Assembly (NCBI GenBank): GCA_013823855.1 | Contig: PNMW01000041.1 | Coordinates: forward strand, 1 to 64,000 | Reading direction: 5' to 3' | Length of the DNA stretch: 64,000 nucleotides | Source of the DNA: Lysobacteraceae bacterium | GTDB taxonomy: Bacteria > Pseudomonadota > Gammaproteobacteria > Nevskiales > Nevskiaceae | In this document: one piece after another, positions 50,429 to 60,660 of the stretch | How the letters are laid out: each line of letters begins with the position of its first letter | Numbering within the stretch: position 1 is the first letter of the stretch | The notes under the pieces: model-generated | What the model saw: the letters and a program-made list of their open reading frames with translations, nothing else | What the model was told of the DNA's origin: nothing | The model's database searches: none | Program-made: the position numbers and the translations under genes

Positions 50429-51435
50429 GGCAGGCCGATCCGGGTACGCATGCGCAGCAGCAGGGCCAGGAAGAACGGTGCACCGAGTGCGGAGGTCAAC
50501 GCGCCGACCGGCCATTCCGCAGGGGCTGCCGCGGTGCGGGCGACGGTGTCGGCCAGGGTCAGCAGCACCGCGCCGAGCAGCGCCGAGGCCGGCAGCAACA
50601 GGCGGTGCCCGGGCCCGGCCAGCAGCCGGATCGCATGCGGCACCACCAGGCCGACGAAGCCGATCACGCCAGCCAGCGACACGGCCGCACCGGTCGCCAG
50701 CACCACGGCGATCAGCACCCGGCGCTTGAGACGCTCGACATCGACGCCCAGGTGTCGGGCCTCGGTGTCGCCGAGCAGCAGGGCGTCGAGGCCGCGGGCC
50801 TCGCGCGGCAGCCACAGCGCCACGGCCAGCAGCACCGGGGCTGCGACGGCGATCTCGCTCCAGCCGGCGCGGCCGAGGTTGCCGTACATCCACAAGGTGA
50901 AGCCGCGCAGGCCGGAGTCGTCGGCACGGGTCGACAGCAGGCCGACGATGGCGGCGACGAAGGCATTGATCGCGGTGCCGGCCAGCAGCATCGTGGTCAT
51001 ATCGGTCTGGCCGTCGCGACGCGCCAGGCGCAGCACGATCACCGCCGCCGCGAGGCCGCCGGCGAACGCGGCGATCGGCAGGATCAGACTCGGCGGCAGT
51101 GCCGCCAGGCTGGCGATGCCGGTCAGCGCCGTGTGCACCACGGCGGCTGCCAGCGCGGCACCGGCCGACACGCCGATCAAGCCGGGCTCGGCCAGCGGAT
51201 TGCGGAACAGTGCTTGTGCCACCGCGCCGGTCTCGGCCAGCACCGCGCCGATCAGCACCGCCAGCAGCACCCGCGGCAGGCGCAGCTGGAGCAGCGCGGT
51301 GGCCGCGGTGTCGTCGCGGGTCAGCGTGGTCCAGTCGAGCCGGATCGTGCCGAGGCTCAGCCCGAGCACGGCGGCGGCGGCCAGCAGCGCGGCGAGACCG
51401 GGGATCAGGAAGGCACGGGCGGAGCCGGAGAGCAT
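50425..51435 (-). CDS. hmuU: Heme/iron ABC transporter permease (FecCD family)
   Basis: The membrane subunit partnering HmuV. The 336-residue product has about nine or ten hydrophobic helices and the FecCD signatures (LRLPRVLLAVLIGAVLA, AQALFRNPLAEPGLIGVSAG, GFVGLVVPHAIRLL). It ends in LRMRTRIGL. The sequence is of the HmuU/BtuC class; heme is inferred from the HmuV-like ATPase. It starts the two-gene operon. A periplasmic binding protein must be encoded elsewhere or was lost. Confidence 0.9.
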   Translation of the reverse strand: MLSGSARAFLIPGLAALLAAAAVLGLSLGTIRLDWTTLTRDDTAATALLQLRLPRVLLAVLIGAVLAETGAVAQALFRNPLAEPGLIGVSAGAALAAAVVHTALTGIASLAALPPSLILPIAAFAGGLAAAVIVLRLARRDGQTDMTTMLLAGTAINAFVAAIVGLLSTRADDSGLRGFTLWMYGNLGRAGWSEIAVAAPVLLAVALWLPREARGLDALLLGDTEARHLGVDVERLKRRVLIAVVLATGAAVSLAGVIGFVGLVVPHAIRLLAGPGHRLLLPASALLGAVLLTLADTVARTAAAPAEWPVGALTSALGAPFFLALLLRMRTRIGLP

Positions 51436-51559
51436 GGACGGCGGACGAGGAGAGGCGGGCGGCCGACGTGACAGCAGGCGGCTGGCGCATTTTGGCAGCT
51501 TGATCGCCGGCGATCACGACAGGACGCTGCCGCGCCGCAGCGGACAGCCGTCCGTTGGC

Positions 51560-51571
51560 CGCTGATATACT
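51560..51571 (+). promoter_or_regulatory. Extended -10 promoter of the tRNA-Leu/tig unit
   Basis: TGATATACT (TGn plus TATACT at 51566-51571) lies 65 bases before tRNA-Leu, with no convincing -35. An extended -10 promoter of this form is a reasonable origin for the tRNA transcript, and perhaps for tig. Confidence 0.45.
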
Positions 51572-51635
51572 GCGCACTTGCGTCGCAGGTCGTGGGCGGC
51601 AGGCATCCGGCGCGATATCCGGACGAGGTTGACGG

Positions 51636-51717
51636 GCGAGAGTGGCGGAATTGGTAGACGCACTGGATTTAGGTTCCAGCGCCGCAAGGCGTGCGAGTTC
51701 GAGTCTCGCCTTTCGCA
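51636..51717 (+). tRNA. tRNA-Leu (anticodon TAG)
   Basis: An 82-nt class II tRNA. Acceptor GCGAGAG pairs with CTTTCGC (one G-T), the D-loop reads GGAATTGGTAGACGC, the anticodon loop TTTAGGT gives TAG, a long variable arm (CGCCGCAAGGCG) is present and the T-arm is GAGTTCGAGTCTC. The CCA end is not encoded (CAC follows). It lies 145 bases ahead of tig, as in several gammaproteobacteria. Confidence 0.96.
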
Positions 51718-51862
51718 CACCCGCAACCCGCGCAGCTGCTGCCCGATCGACGGCTCGCCGTTGTCACCAACAAGCAGACCGCGAATCAACAGACCGCCGG
51801 GAACACCCACCCGGGCAAGGCGGCCACCCATCATCACCACAATCCTGAAGAGTCTTTAAACG

Positions 51863-53200
51863 ATGGAAGTCCAAGTCGAATCCGCCGGCGGCCTGCTGCG
51901 CCGGCTGCATGTCACGATCCCGGCCGATCGCTTCGAGCGCGAAATCGGCGAGCGCATCAAGCGCTTTGCCAGCCGCGCACGGGTTCCGGGCTTCCGTCCG
52001 GGCAAGGCACCGCTGAAGGTGATCCAGCAGCAGTACGGCGCCGATGCGCGCAATGACGCGGTCAGCGAGCTGGTCCGCACCACCTGGCCGCAGGCGCTCG
52101 ACCAGGCCAAGATCCAGCCGGCCAGCCAGCCGAACTTCCAGGTCACCGCCGAGGCCGCCGGCCAGCCGCTGACCTACGTCGCCAGCTTCGATGTCTATCC
52201 GGAGATCACGCTCGGCGATCTGTCGAGCCTGAAGCTCACCCGTCCGCAGGTCGAGGTGACCGATGCCGACGTCGAGCGCCTGATCGAGAACCTGCGCAAG
52301 TCGCGCCGCACCCTGGTGGTGGTCGAACGTGGCGCCCAGAAGGGCGACGTGGTGGCGCTGGACTTCGAAGGCAAGCTCGACGGCGAAGCCTTCCAGGGCG
52401 GCAAGAGCGAGAACGCCGCGATCGAGATCGGCGAGCGCCGCTTCCTGCCGGACCTCGAGGACGGCCTGATCGGCCATTCGGCGGGCGAGACCTTCGATGT
52501 CGAAGTCAACTTCCCGGCCGACTACCGCAACGAGACGCTGGCCGGCAAGAAGACCGTGTTCACCGTCAACCTGAAGGACGTGCGCGAGCCGCGCCTGCCG
52601 GAGATCGACGAGGAATTCCTCAAGGCCCATGGCATCGAGGAAGGCGGCGAAGCCGGCCTGCGCGCCAAGTGCCGCGAAGCGCTGGAAACCGAGCGCAACA
52701 AGGCGGTCAACAACCGCCTGAAGCGCGACGTGATGGATCAGCTGTTCGACCTGCACCCGATCGACGTACCGGCCGGCCTGGTGGCCGAGGAGGTCGAGCG
52801 GATGCGCGGCGAGACCGCCAACCGCATTGGCGCCAACAACCCAGCCCAGAAGATGAAGCCGGAACAGCTGCGCGCGATGCTGCCGGCCGAGATGTTCGAA
52901 CCGTCGGCCAAGCGCCGCGTGGCGCTCGGCCTGCTGGTCGGCGAGGTGATCAACGCCCGCAACGTGCAGTTCGACCCGGCTCGTGTCGAGGCCGCGCTGG
53001 CCAACATCGCCGCCGACTTCGAGGACCCGTCCGAAGTGGTCAAGATGTACCAACAGCGCCAGGACCTGATGCAGGGCCTGCGCAGCGTGGTCATCGAGGA
53101 GCAGGTCGTCGAGCTGCTGGTCGCCGGTGCCCAGGTGACCGACGAAGCGATGTCGCTCGAAGACTTGTTGAAATCGCAGAATCAGGCCCAACCTGCCTGA
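51863..53200 (+). CDS. tig: Trigger factor (ribosome-associated chaperone)
   Basis: Binds nascent chains at the ribosome exit. The 445-residue protein has the three-domain layout: ribosome-binding N-domain (with FRPGKAPLKVIQQQYG), FKBP-type PPIase (about 150-250; GDVVALDFEGKLDGEAFQGG) and a long helical C-domain with the terminal arms. Start ATG at 51863. It is the first protein of the tig-clpP-clpX-lon protein quality block, with clpP 83 bases downstream. Confidence 0.98.
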   Translation: MEVQVESAGGLLRRLHVTIPADRFEREIGERIKRFASRARVPGFRPGKAPLKVIQQQYGADARNDAVSELVRTTWPQALDQAKIQPASQPNFQVTAEAAGQPLTYVASFDVYPEITLGDLSSLKLTRPQVEVTDADVERLIENLRKSRRTLVVVERGAQKGDVVALDFEGKLDGEAFQGGKSENAAIEIGERRFLPDLEDGLIGHSAGETFDVEVNFPADYRNETLAGKKTVFTVNLKDVREPRLPEIDEEFLKAHGIEEGGEAGLRAKCREALETERNKAVNNRLKRDVMDQLFDLHPIDVPAGLVAEEVERMRGETANRIGANNPAQKMKPEQLRAMLPAEMFEPSAKRRVALGLLVGEVINARNVQFDPARVEAALANIAADFEDPSEVVKMYQQRQDLMQGLRSVVIEEQVVELLVAGAQVTDEAMSLEDLLKSQNQAQPA

Positions 53201-53283
53201 GAGCGCTGGCGAGGAGCCAGCGGCACTCGCCGGCGGGAGCCGTCGGCGGGTCTTGAAAACGCAGATAACCACTGGAAATTCGA

Positions 53284-53907
53284 ATGACTGACCTCCGCAA
53301 CCGCTCGCAGCTGGTCCCGATGGTGGTCGAGCAGACCGCCCGCGGCGAACGCGCGTTCGACATCTACTCGCGCCTGCTGAAGGAGCGCGTGATCTTCCTC
53401 GTCGGCCCGATCGACGATTTCATGGCCAACCTGGTCGTCGCCCAGCTGCTGTTCCTGGAGTCGGAGAACCCGGACAAGGACATCCACCTGTACATCAACT
53501 CGCCGGGCGGCGTGATCACCTCGGGGCTGTCGATCTACGACACCATGAAGTTCATCAAGCCGGACGTGTCGACGATGTGCATCGGTCAGGCGGCCAGCAT
53601 GGGCGCCTTCCTGCTGTCGGCCGGCACCAAGGGCAAGCGCTTCGCGCTGCCGAATTCGCGGGTGATGATCCACCAGCCGTCCGGTGGCGCTCAGGGCCAG
53701 GCCACCGACATCGAGATCCAGGCGCGGGAAATCCTCTATCTGCGCGAAAAGCTGAATCGCCTGATGGCGGACCACTGCGGCCAGCCGATCGAGAAGGTCG
53801 CCAGCGATGTCGAGCGCGACTACTTCTTGAACGCGGAGCAGGCCAAGGCCTATGGCTTGATCGACCACATCATCGACAAGCGCATCGCCGGCCCGGCCGC
53901 CGCCTGA
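53284..53907 (+). CDS. clpP: ATP-dependent Clp protease proteolytic subunit
   Basis: The serine protease chamber used with ClpX. The catalytic triad is intact: Ser105 ([11 protein letters not shown]), His130 (RVMIHQP) and Asp179 (DVERDYF). The N-terminus [20 protein letters not shown] and HLYINSPGG are typical. The 207-residue length fits. The [10 protein letters not shown] start probably includes a short propeptide removed on assembly. Lies between tig and clpX. Confidence 0.98.
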   Translation: MTDLRNRSQLVPMVVEQTARGERAFDIYSRLLKERVIFLVGPIDDFMANLVVAQLLFLESENPDKDIHLYINSPGGVITSGLSIYDTMKFIKPDVSTMCIGQAASMGAFLLSAGTKGKRFALPNSRVMIHQPSGGAQGQATDIEIQAREILYLREKLNRLMADHCGQPIEKVASDVERDYFLNAEQAKAYGLIDHIIDKRIAGPAAA

Positions 53908-54007
53908 CGCTGTTCCCGTCCGCAGCTGCCGCGTCGGATTTCCGACACCGCGCAGCAGTTGCGGCACAGCATGGGAATTGCAGTCATTCCGTTGTCACCT
54001 GTCATGA

Positions 54008-54016
54008 TGCTATAAG
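54008..54016 (+). promoter_or_regulatory. Possible extended -10 promoter for clpX
   Basis: TGC followed by TATAAG (54011-54016) in the clpP-clpX gap matches an extended -10; the transcript start would be near 54023, about 20 bases before clpX. A -35 was not seen, so this could be an internal promoter used beside read-through from tig-clpP. Confidence 0.4.
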
Positions 54017-54043
54017 GAATCAGAACCTTGATTGAGGTCGGAA

Positions 54044-55321
<1,278 letters not shown>

Positions 55322-55341
55322 CGCAAGGGCCTGTCGCAGGA

Positions 55342-55377
55342 AACCCGCCCGGGCTCGCCCGAGGCGGGTTTTCTTTT
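55342..55377 (+). terminator. Rho-independent terminator after clpX
   Basis: AACCCGCC (55342-55349) pairs with GGCGGGTT (55363-55370) around an inner CGGGC/GCCCG stem, followed by TTCTTTT. It closes the tig-clpP-clpX unit before lon. Confidence 0.88.
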
Positions 55378-55473
55378 GCCCGGGACCACGATTCGCACGG
55401 TCGCGGCGCTTGAAAAGGCAGGCGCGGGACGCACCTCCCATCTACTGCATAATCACCGAAACGTCCTATTCCG

Positions 55474-57900
55474 ATGTCATCGAACTCGACCGAGGTTCCG
55501 ACAGTGCCCAGCACGAACGAAGCATCCACGCCGGTATTGCCGTTGCGCGATGTGGTGGTCTACCCCCACATGGCGATCCCGCTGTTCGTCGGCCGCGAAA
55601 AGTCGGTCAAGGCGCTGACCGCCGCGATGCAGGACGGCAAGCGCATCCTGCTGGTCGCCCAGAAGCACGCCGATACCGACGAGCCGGGTGTCGATGACCT
55701 GTACGACACCGGCACGCTGGCGTCGATCCTGCAGTTGCTGAAGCTGCCCGATGGCACCGTCAAGGTGCTGGTCGAAGGGGCGCAGCGCGCCCAGGTGCTG
55801 AAGCTGGAAATGAACGGCGACTACCTGACCGCCGATTTCCGCGTGATCCCGCCTGATGAAAGCGGTTCCGGCGGCAGCGAGGCCGATGCGGTGATGCGCA
55901 CTGCCGTCGCGACGTTCGAGCAGTACGTCAAGCTGAACAAGAAGGTGCCGGCCGAACTGCTGCCGAGCCTGACCAGCATGGATTCGCCGGGTCGGCTGGC
56001 CGATGCGATCGCCGCCCACCTGTCGCTGAAGCTCGAGGACAAGCAGAAGGTACTGGAGATCGGCGATCCGAAGCCGCGTCTCGAATACGTGCTGGCCCAG
56101 CTCGAAGGCGAGATCGACATCCTGCAGATCGAGAAGAAGATCCGCGGCCGCGTGAAGCAGCAGATGGAGAAGAACCAGCGCGAGTACTACCTGAACGAGC
56201 AGATGAAGGCCATCCAGAAGGAACTGGGTGAGCTGGACGATGCACCGAACGAGCAGGAAGAACTGGCGCGCAAGATCGCCAAGGCCGGCATGCCGAAGGC
56301 CGCCAAGGCCAAGGCCACGGCCGAATTGAACAAGCTGAAGATGATGCCGCCGATGTCGGCGGAAGCCACCGTCGTGCGCAACTATCTCGACGTGATGACG
56401 CAGGTGCCGTGGAAGAAGACCACCAAGGCCAACATCGACCTGCCGAAGGCGCAGGACCAGCTCGATTCGGATCATTACGGCCTCGAGAAGGTCAAGGAAC
56501 GGATCCTCGAATACCTCGCCGTGCAGAGCCGGGTGAAGAAGCTGAAGGGGCCGATCCTCTGCCTCGTCGGCCCGCCGGGCGTCGGCAAGACCTCGCTGGG
56601 GCGTTCGATCGCCCAGGCGACCAATCGCAAGTTCGCGCGCATGTCACTGGGCGGCGTGCGCGATGAAGCCGAGATTCGTGGCCATCGCCGCACCTATATC
56701 GGCTCGCTGCCTGGCAAGATCGTTCAGAACCTGACCAAGGTCGGCGTCAAGAACCCCCTGTTCCTGCTCGACGAGATCGACAAGATGAGCACGGACTTCC
56801 GTGGCGATCCGTCGTCGGCGCTGCTCGAAGTGCTGGATCCGGAACAGAACAACACCTTCCAGGATCACTACCTGGAAGTGGATCTCGACCTCACCGACGT
56901 GATGTTCATCTGCACCGCGAACACCCTGAACATCCCGGGGCCGCTGCTCGACCGCATGGAAGTGATCCGCATCCCGGGCTATACCGAGGACGAAAAGCTC
57001 AACATCGCGCGGCGCTACCTGATTCCGAAGCAGATCAAGGAGAACGGTCTCAAGGAGTCGGAACTGGAGATCACCGAGAGTGCGGTTCGCGCCGTGATCC
57101 GGACCTACACGCGGGAAGCAGGCGTGCGCAGTCTGGAACGCGAGATGTCGAAGATCGCTCGCAAGGTGGTCAAGCAGGTGTTGCTGAAGCCGACCGACAA
57201 GACGGTCAAGGTTACAGACAAGAACATCGACAAGTACCTCGGCGTGCCGCGTTACCGTTATGGCCGTGCCGAGGAAGCGAATCAGGTCGGCCAGGTCACC
57301 GGGCTCGCGTGGACCGAGGTGGGTGGTGAACTGCTGACCATCGAATCGGCACTGACGCCGGGGAAGGGCAAGATGACCCAGACCGGCAGCCTCGGCACGG
57401 TCATGCAGGAGTCGATTCAGGCTGCGCTCACGGTTGTTCGTTCGCGCGCCAAGCAACTCGGCATCGATCCGGACTTTTATCAGAAGCACGATCTGCACGT
57501 GCATGTGCCGGAAGGTGCGACGCCAAAGGACGGACCGTCGGCCGGCATCGGCATGTGCACGGCGCTGGTATCGGCGCTGACCGGCATTCCGGTCCGAGCC
57601 GACGTGGCGATGACCGGCGAGATCACGCTGCGCGGAGAAGTGCTGCCGATCGGCGGGCTCAAGGAAAAGCTGCTGGCGGCACAGCGGGGCGGCATTCGCA
57701 CCGCGATCATCCCGCAGGAGAACGTCAAGGATCTCGCCGAGATCCCGGACAATATCAAGGGCAAGCTCGACATCGAACCGGTGCGCTGGGTCGAGGATGT
57801 CCTGCGCATCGCGCTTGAGCGGGTGCCTGAACCGAAGCCTGTGGTTGAAGGTGCGACTGCGCCGACGCCGGCATCGAACGACGGTGTTCGACCTCACTGA
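55474..57900 (+). CDS. lon: ATP-dependent protease Lon
   Basis: Degrades misfolded and regulatory proteins. The 808-residue LonA protease has the substrate-binding N-domain ([20 protein letters not shown]), AAA+ ([17 protein letters not shown]) and a Ser-Lys proteolytic domain: Ser689 in DGPSAGIGM and Lys732 in GGLKEKLL. It follows clpX behind a terminator. No heat-shock-sigma promoter could be confirmed upstream. hupB follows, the usual clpX-lon-hupB order. Confidence 0.98.
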   Translation: MSSNSTEVPTVPSTNEASTPVLPLRDVVVYPHMAIPLFVGREKSVKALTAAMQDGKRILLVAQKHADTDEPGVDDLYDTGTLASILQLLKLPDGTVKVLVEGAQRAQVLKLEMNGDYLTADFRVIPPDESGSGGSEADAVMRTAVATFEQYVKLNKKVPAELLPSLTSMDSPGRLADAIAAHLSLKLEDKQKVLEIGDPKPRLEYVLAQLEGEIDILQIEKKIRGRVKQQMEKNQREYYLNEQMKAIQKELGELDDAPNEQEELARKIAKAGMPKAAKAKATAELNKLKMMPPMSAEATVVRNYLDVMTQVPWKKTTKANIDLPKAQDQLDSDHYGLEKVKERILEYLAVQSRVKKLKGPILCLVGPPGVGKTSLGRSIAQATNRKFARMSLGGVRDEAEIRGHRRTYIGSLPGKIVQNLTKVGVKNPLFLLDEIDKMSTDFRGDPSSALLEVLDPEQNNTFQDHYLEVDLDLTDVMFICTANTLNIPGPLLDRMEVIRIPGYTEDEKLNIARRYLIPKQIKENGLKESELEITESAVRAVIRTYTREAGVRSLEREMSKIARKVVKQVLLKPTDKTVKVTDKNIDKYLGVPRYRYGRAEEANQVGQVTGLAWTEVGGELLTIESALTPGKGKMTQTGSLGTVMQESIQAALTVVRSRAKQLGIDPDFYQKHDLHVHVPEGATPKDGPSAGIGMCTALVSALTGIPVRADVAMTGEITLRGEVLPIGGLKEKLLAAQRGGIRTAIIPQENVKDLAEIPDNIKGKLDIEPVRWVEDVLRIALERVPEPKPVVEGATAPTPASNDGVRPH

Positions 57901-57931
57901 TCGATGCCGATCGAGGTGTCCCGATCCACCT

Positions 57932-57977
57932 GCCTCGCGGCGATGGCAGTGCCATCCCGTTGCCGCGAGGCGGTTTC
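57932..57977 (+). terminator. Possible terminator after lon
   Basis: GCCTCGCGGC (57932-57941) pairs perfectly with GCCGCGAGGC (57962-57971), with an inner ATGGCA/TGCCAT hairpin; the T-run after it (GGTTTCATT) is weak. The hupB promoter starts in the same bases. Confidence 0.55.
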
Positions 57978-57978
57978 A

Positions 57979-58007
57979 TTGACGCTCTGAAACCTGCTTG
58001 ATATAAG
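57979..58007 (+). promoter_or_regulatory. Sigma-70 promoter of hupB
   Basis: TTGACG, a 17-base spacer and TATAAG, close to consensus and with ideal spacing. The transcript would begin near 58014, leaving a 5' untranslated region of about 145 nt before the hupB ATG. This long leader may carry control elements, but I see none I can name. Confidence 0.78.
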
Positions 58008-58157
58008 GCATTCTCCGATGCCCAGCCACGTGATTTCAGCGTGATTCCGGGCGGCAGCCCAGCTTTCGCAGACGATACGGCCACTCGCATTCCGAAGTGG
58101 ACCCGGTCGCCAGCATCGGCCCAAGCCGATCAATCCATTCAAGGGGAATTTACCTAC

Positions 58158-58430
58158 ATGAACAAATCCGAGCTGATCGCTGCCGTCGCCGAGAAATCGG
58201 GTCTCACCAAGACCGATGCCGGCAACGCCATCGATTCCCTGGTCGAAGTGATTGCCACTGCGTTGAAGAATGACGACAAGGTTTCTCTGGTCGGGTTCGG
58301 CACCTTCGCGATCCGGTCGCGTTCCGCTCGTACCGGTCGCAACCCGAAGACGGGCAAGACCCTGACGATCGAAGCCAGCAAAAATCCTTCATTCAAGGCT
58401 GGCAAAGCGCTCAAAGACGCGGTAAAGTAG
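58158..58430 (+). CDS. hupB: DNA-binding protein HU-beta
   Basis: A small histone-like protein that bends DNA. The 90-residue product follows the family (MNKSELIAAVAEKSGLTKTD, KVSLVGFGTFAIRSRSARTG, RNPKTGKTLTIEAS, NPSFKAGKALKDAVK) with the DNA-binding arm intact. AAGGGGAA lies just upstream of the ATG at 58158. It follows lon, as in most gammaproteobacteria; two tRNAs follow, which may share its transcript. Confidence 0.97.
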   Translation: MNKSELIAAVAEKSGLTKTDAGNAIDSLVEVIATALKNDDKVSLVGFGTFAIRSRSARTGRNPKTGKTLTIEASKNPSFKAGKALKDAVK

Positions 58431-58465
58431 TTGACCAGTTCGGGAGTGACAGCCCGGAACGAGAA

Positions 58466-58541
58466 GGGTGCTTAGCTCAGTTGGTAGAGCATCGCCTTTA
58501 CACGGCGGGAGTCGGGGGTTCGAGCCCCTCAGCACCCACCA
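58466..58541 (+). tRNA. tRNA-Val (anticodon TAC)
   Basis: A 76-nt cloverleaf with acceptor GGGTGCT/AGCACCC, D-loop AGCTCAGTTGGTAGAGC, anticodon loop TTTACAC (TAC), T-arm GGGTTCGAGCCC and an encoded CCA. 36 bases before tRNA-Asp, 35 bases after hupB. Confidence 0.96.
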
Positions 58542-58577
58542 ACTCATGGGTTGGATGTACAGATTTTGAAGTTTCGC

Positions 58578-58654
58578 GGAGCGGTAGCTCAGTCGGTTAG
58601 AGTATCGGCCTGTCACGCCGAGGGTCGCGGGTTCGAGTCCCGTCCGCTCCGCCA
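58578..58654 (+). tRNA. tRNA-Asp (anticodon GTC)
   Basis: A 77-nt cloverleaf with acceptor GGAGCGG/CCGCTCC, D-loop AGCTCAGTCGGTTAGAGT, anticodon loop CTGTCAC (GTC), T-arm GGGTTCGAGTCCC, discriminator G and an encoded CCA. A terminator follows 11 bases later. Confidence 0.96.
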
Positions 58655-58665
58655 TGTAACACCCC

Positions 58666-58692
58666 AGGGCGCTCATTGAGCGCCCTTTCTAT
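58666..58692 (+). terminator. Rho-independent terminator after tRNA-Asp
   Basis: AGGGCGCTC (58666-58674) pairs perfectly with GAGCGCCCT (58678-58686) with a 3-base loop, followed by TTTCTATTT. It ends the hupB/tRNA-Val/tRNA-Asp transcript before ppiD. Confidence 0.88.
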
Positions 58693-58709
58693 TTGCGAGA
58701 CCGAAACAC

Positions 58710-60635
58710 ATGATGCAGCAGATCCGCGACAGCCTGAATGGCCCGCTCATCGTCGGCGTGTTGCTTGCCATCATCGGTATTCCTTTCGCATTCAGCGGCA
58801 TCGAAGGCTATTTCCAGAGCAACGCCAACCCGGCTGTGGCCAAGGTTGGCGATACGGAAATCACCCAGGACCAGCTTCGTCGCGCCTATGACCAGCGCTA
58901 CCGCCAGCTACAACAGTTGCTCGGCGAGAACTTTCGCGCCGATCAGATCAACCCGCAGCGCATGCGCGAAAACGTGTTGCAGGACATGGTGCAGGACGCG
59001 CTGCTGCGTGCCGAAGCGCGCAGCAGCGGCTACCGCGCGGGTGATGCGGCCTTGCGCGATTACCTCACCGTGGTTCCCGCGTTCCAGGACAACGGCAAGT
59101 TCTCGCCGGAGCGTTATCGCCAGCTGCTCGCCCAGAACGGCTATACGCCTGACAGCTTCGAAGCCCAGCAGCGCGATAGCCTGATCGTCGACCAGCTGCG
59201 CGACGTCATTCTCGGCAGTGCCGTGGTGACGGTCGACGAGGCCGCGCTGGCGACCAAGCTTGCCAAGCAGGAGCGCGACTTCAGCTTCATCCAGTTCGAT
59301 CCGGCCAAGTACCTCGCCGCAGTGAATGTCACAGCTGAACAGGTGGCCGCCCGGTACCAGGAACGCAAGGCCGGTCTCCAGGCGCCGGAGCGCATGAAGC
59401 TCGCCTATGTCGAACTGGTGCAGAGCAAGGTCGCGAAAGCCGAAGCGCCGGGGGCCGACATCCTGAAGACCTTGTACGAGGCCGAGAAGGGCCGTTTCAC
59501 CACGGCGGAAACGCGGCGCGCCAGCCACATCCTGGTCAACTTCGGCGCCGACAAGGATGCCGCACGCAAGAAGATCGATGAACTTTCGGCGAAGCTGAAG
59601 AGCGGTACCGATTTCGCCGAACTGGCGAAGACCGCGTCGGACGACACCGGCAGCAAGGACAAGGGCGGCGACCTCGGGATCGTGAAGCGTGGCGACGGCC
59701 TGCTGCCGCCAAAATTCGAATCGGCGCTATACGCCATGTCGGCGGCCGGCGAGATCAGCGATCCGGTCGAGACCGAGTTCGGCTGGCACCTCATCAAGCT
59801 CACCGAACTGGTGCCGGCGCGGACCCAGGCTTTCGAGGAGCCGGAGGTACAGAAGGCCCTGACCGACCTGTACGTCAACAAGGACCTGCAAGCCAAGGTC
59901 CAGGAAAAGGCACAGCAGCTCGAACAGCTGGCGTTCGAGAACGAGTCGTCGCTGGAGCCGGTCGCGAAGTCGCTGGGCCTGACGATCGAGACGACGGACT
60001 GGTTCACCCGCGCCGGCGGCGCCGGCATCACCGCGACCCCGGCGGTGATCGAAGCCGCGTTCTCGCAGGACGTACTGACCGACGGTGTCAATTCCAAGCC
60101 GATCGCGATCGATGCCGATCGTCTCGTCGTGGTTCGCAAGGCCGAATACGAAGCGCCGCGCCAGCGTGAACTGGCGGAAGTCGAAGCCACGCTGCGTGAA
60201 GCGCTGCGCAATGAGGAGGCCCGCAAGCTGGCCGATGCCGATGCGGCCAAGGCGCTGGCCGAGATCAAGGCCGGCAAGTCGATCGACGAGGTTGCCGCTG
60301 CTTTCGGCGCGACGGTCCAGAAGCAGGATGGTGTCACCCGTGACAAGAGCGGCGTCGGTCTGGCCCTGCTGCAGACGGCGTTCAAGCTGCCGAGGCCGGT
60401 TGGCGCGGCGCTCAGCGTCGGCAATGCCACGCTCGAAGATGGCGCGGTCGCCGTCATCGCCGTCAGTTCAGTGCGCGACGGCCGCCAGAAGGATGGCAAC
60501 GAGCGCGACACCGAGGTGGCGACGATCCGCGATGCCCGCGCGGGCGCCGAGTTCAACGCCTATCGCGAAGCCTTGAAGAAATCGATCAAGGTCGAAGTGA
60601 AGGCCTTGCCGGCCGAAGAGACGCCGGTTCCGTAG
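58710..60635 (+). CDS. ppiD: Periplasmic chaperone / parvulin-type peptidyl-prolyl isomerase PpiD
   Basis: An inner-membrane-anchored chaperone at the Sec translocon exit. The 641-residue protein has one N-terminal membrane helix (about 13-30; LIVGVLLAIIGIPFAFSGIE), a SurA-like N-domain and a central parvulin domain (about 265-365; ASHILVNFG, GGDLGIVKRG, SDPVETEFGWHLIKL). The usual location after hupB supports this name. Two adjacent ATG codons open the gene (58710 and 58713). Parvulin-type PPIase activity is weak in E. coli PpiD; the role here is inferred. Confidence 0.96.
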   Translation: MMQQIRDSLNGPLIVGVLLAIIGIPFAFSGIEGYFQSNANPAVAKVGDTEITQDQLRRAYDQRYRQLQQLLGENFRADQINPQRMRENVLQDMVQDALLRAEARSSGYRAGDAALRDYLTVVPAFQDNGKFSPERYRQLLAQNGYTPDSFEAQQRDSLIVDQLRDVILGSAVVTVDEAALATKLAKQERDFSFIQFDPAKYLAAVNVTAEQVAARYQERKAGLQAPERMKLAYVELVQSKVAKAEAPGADILKTLYEAEKGRFTTAETRRASHILVNFGADKDAARKKIDELSAKLKSGTDFAELAKTASDDTGSKDKGGDLGIVKRGDGLLPPKFESALYAMSAAGEISDPVETEFGWHLIKLTELVPARTQAFEEPEVQKALTDLYVNKDLQAKVQEKAQQLEQLAFENESSLEPVAKSLGLTIETTDWFTRAGGAGITATPAVIEAAFSQDVLTDGVNSKPIAIDADRLVVVRKAEYEAPRQRELAEVEATLREALRNEEARKLADADAAKALAEIKAGKSIDEVAAAFGATVQKQDGVTRDKSGVGLALLQTAFKLPRPVGAALSVGNATLEDGAVAVIAVSSVRDGRQKDGNERDTEVATIRDARAGAEFNAYREALKKSIKVEVKALPAEETPVP

Positions 60636-60660
60636 TTCCCACTGACCGAGGCCCGGCGCG

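Noticed and set aside
55409-55443. Sigma-32-like promoter before lon (CTTGAAA then TCCCATCT)
   Set aside because: The spacer is 20 bases, too long for the usual 11-16, so I do not call it.
58431-58465. TTGACC after hupB as a promoter for the tRNAs
   Set aside because: No -10 at a suitable distance; the tRNAs may share the hupB transcript.
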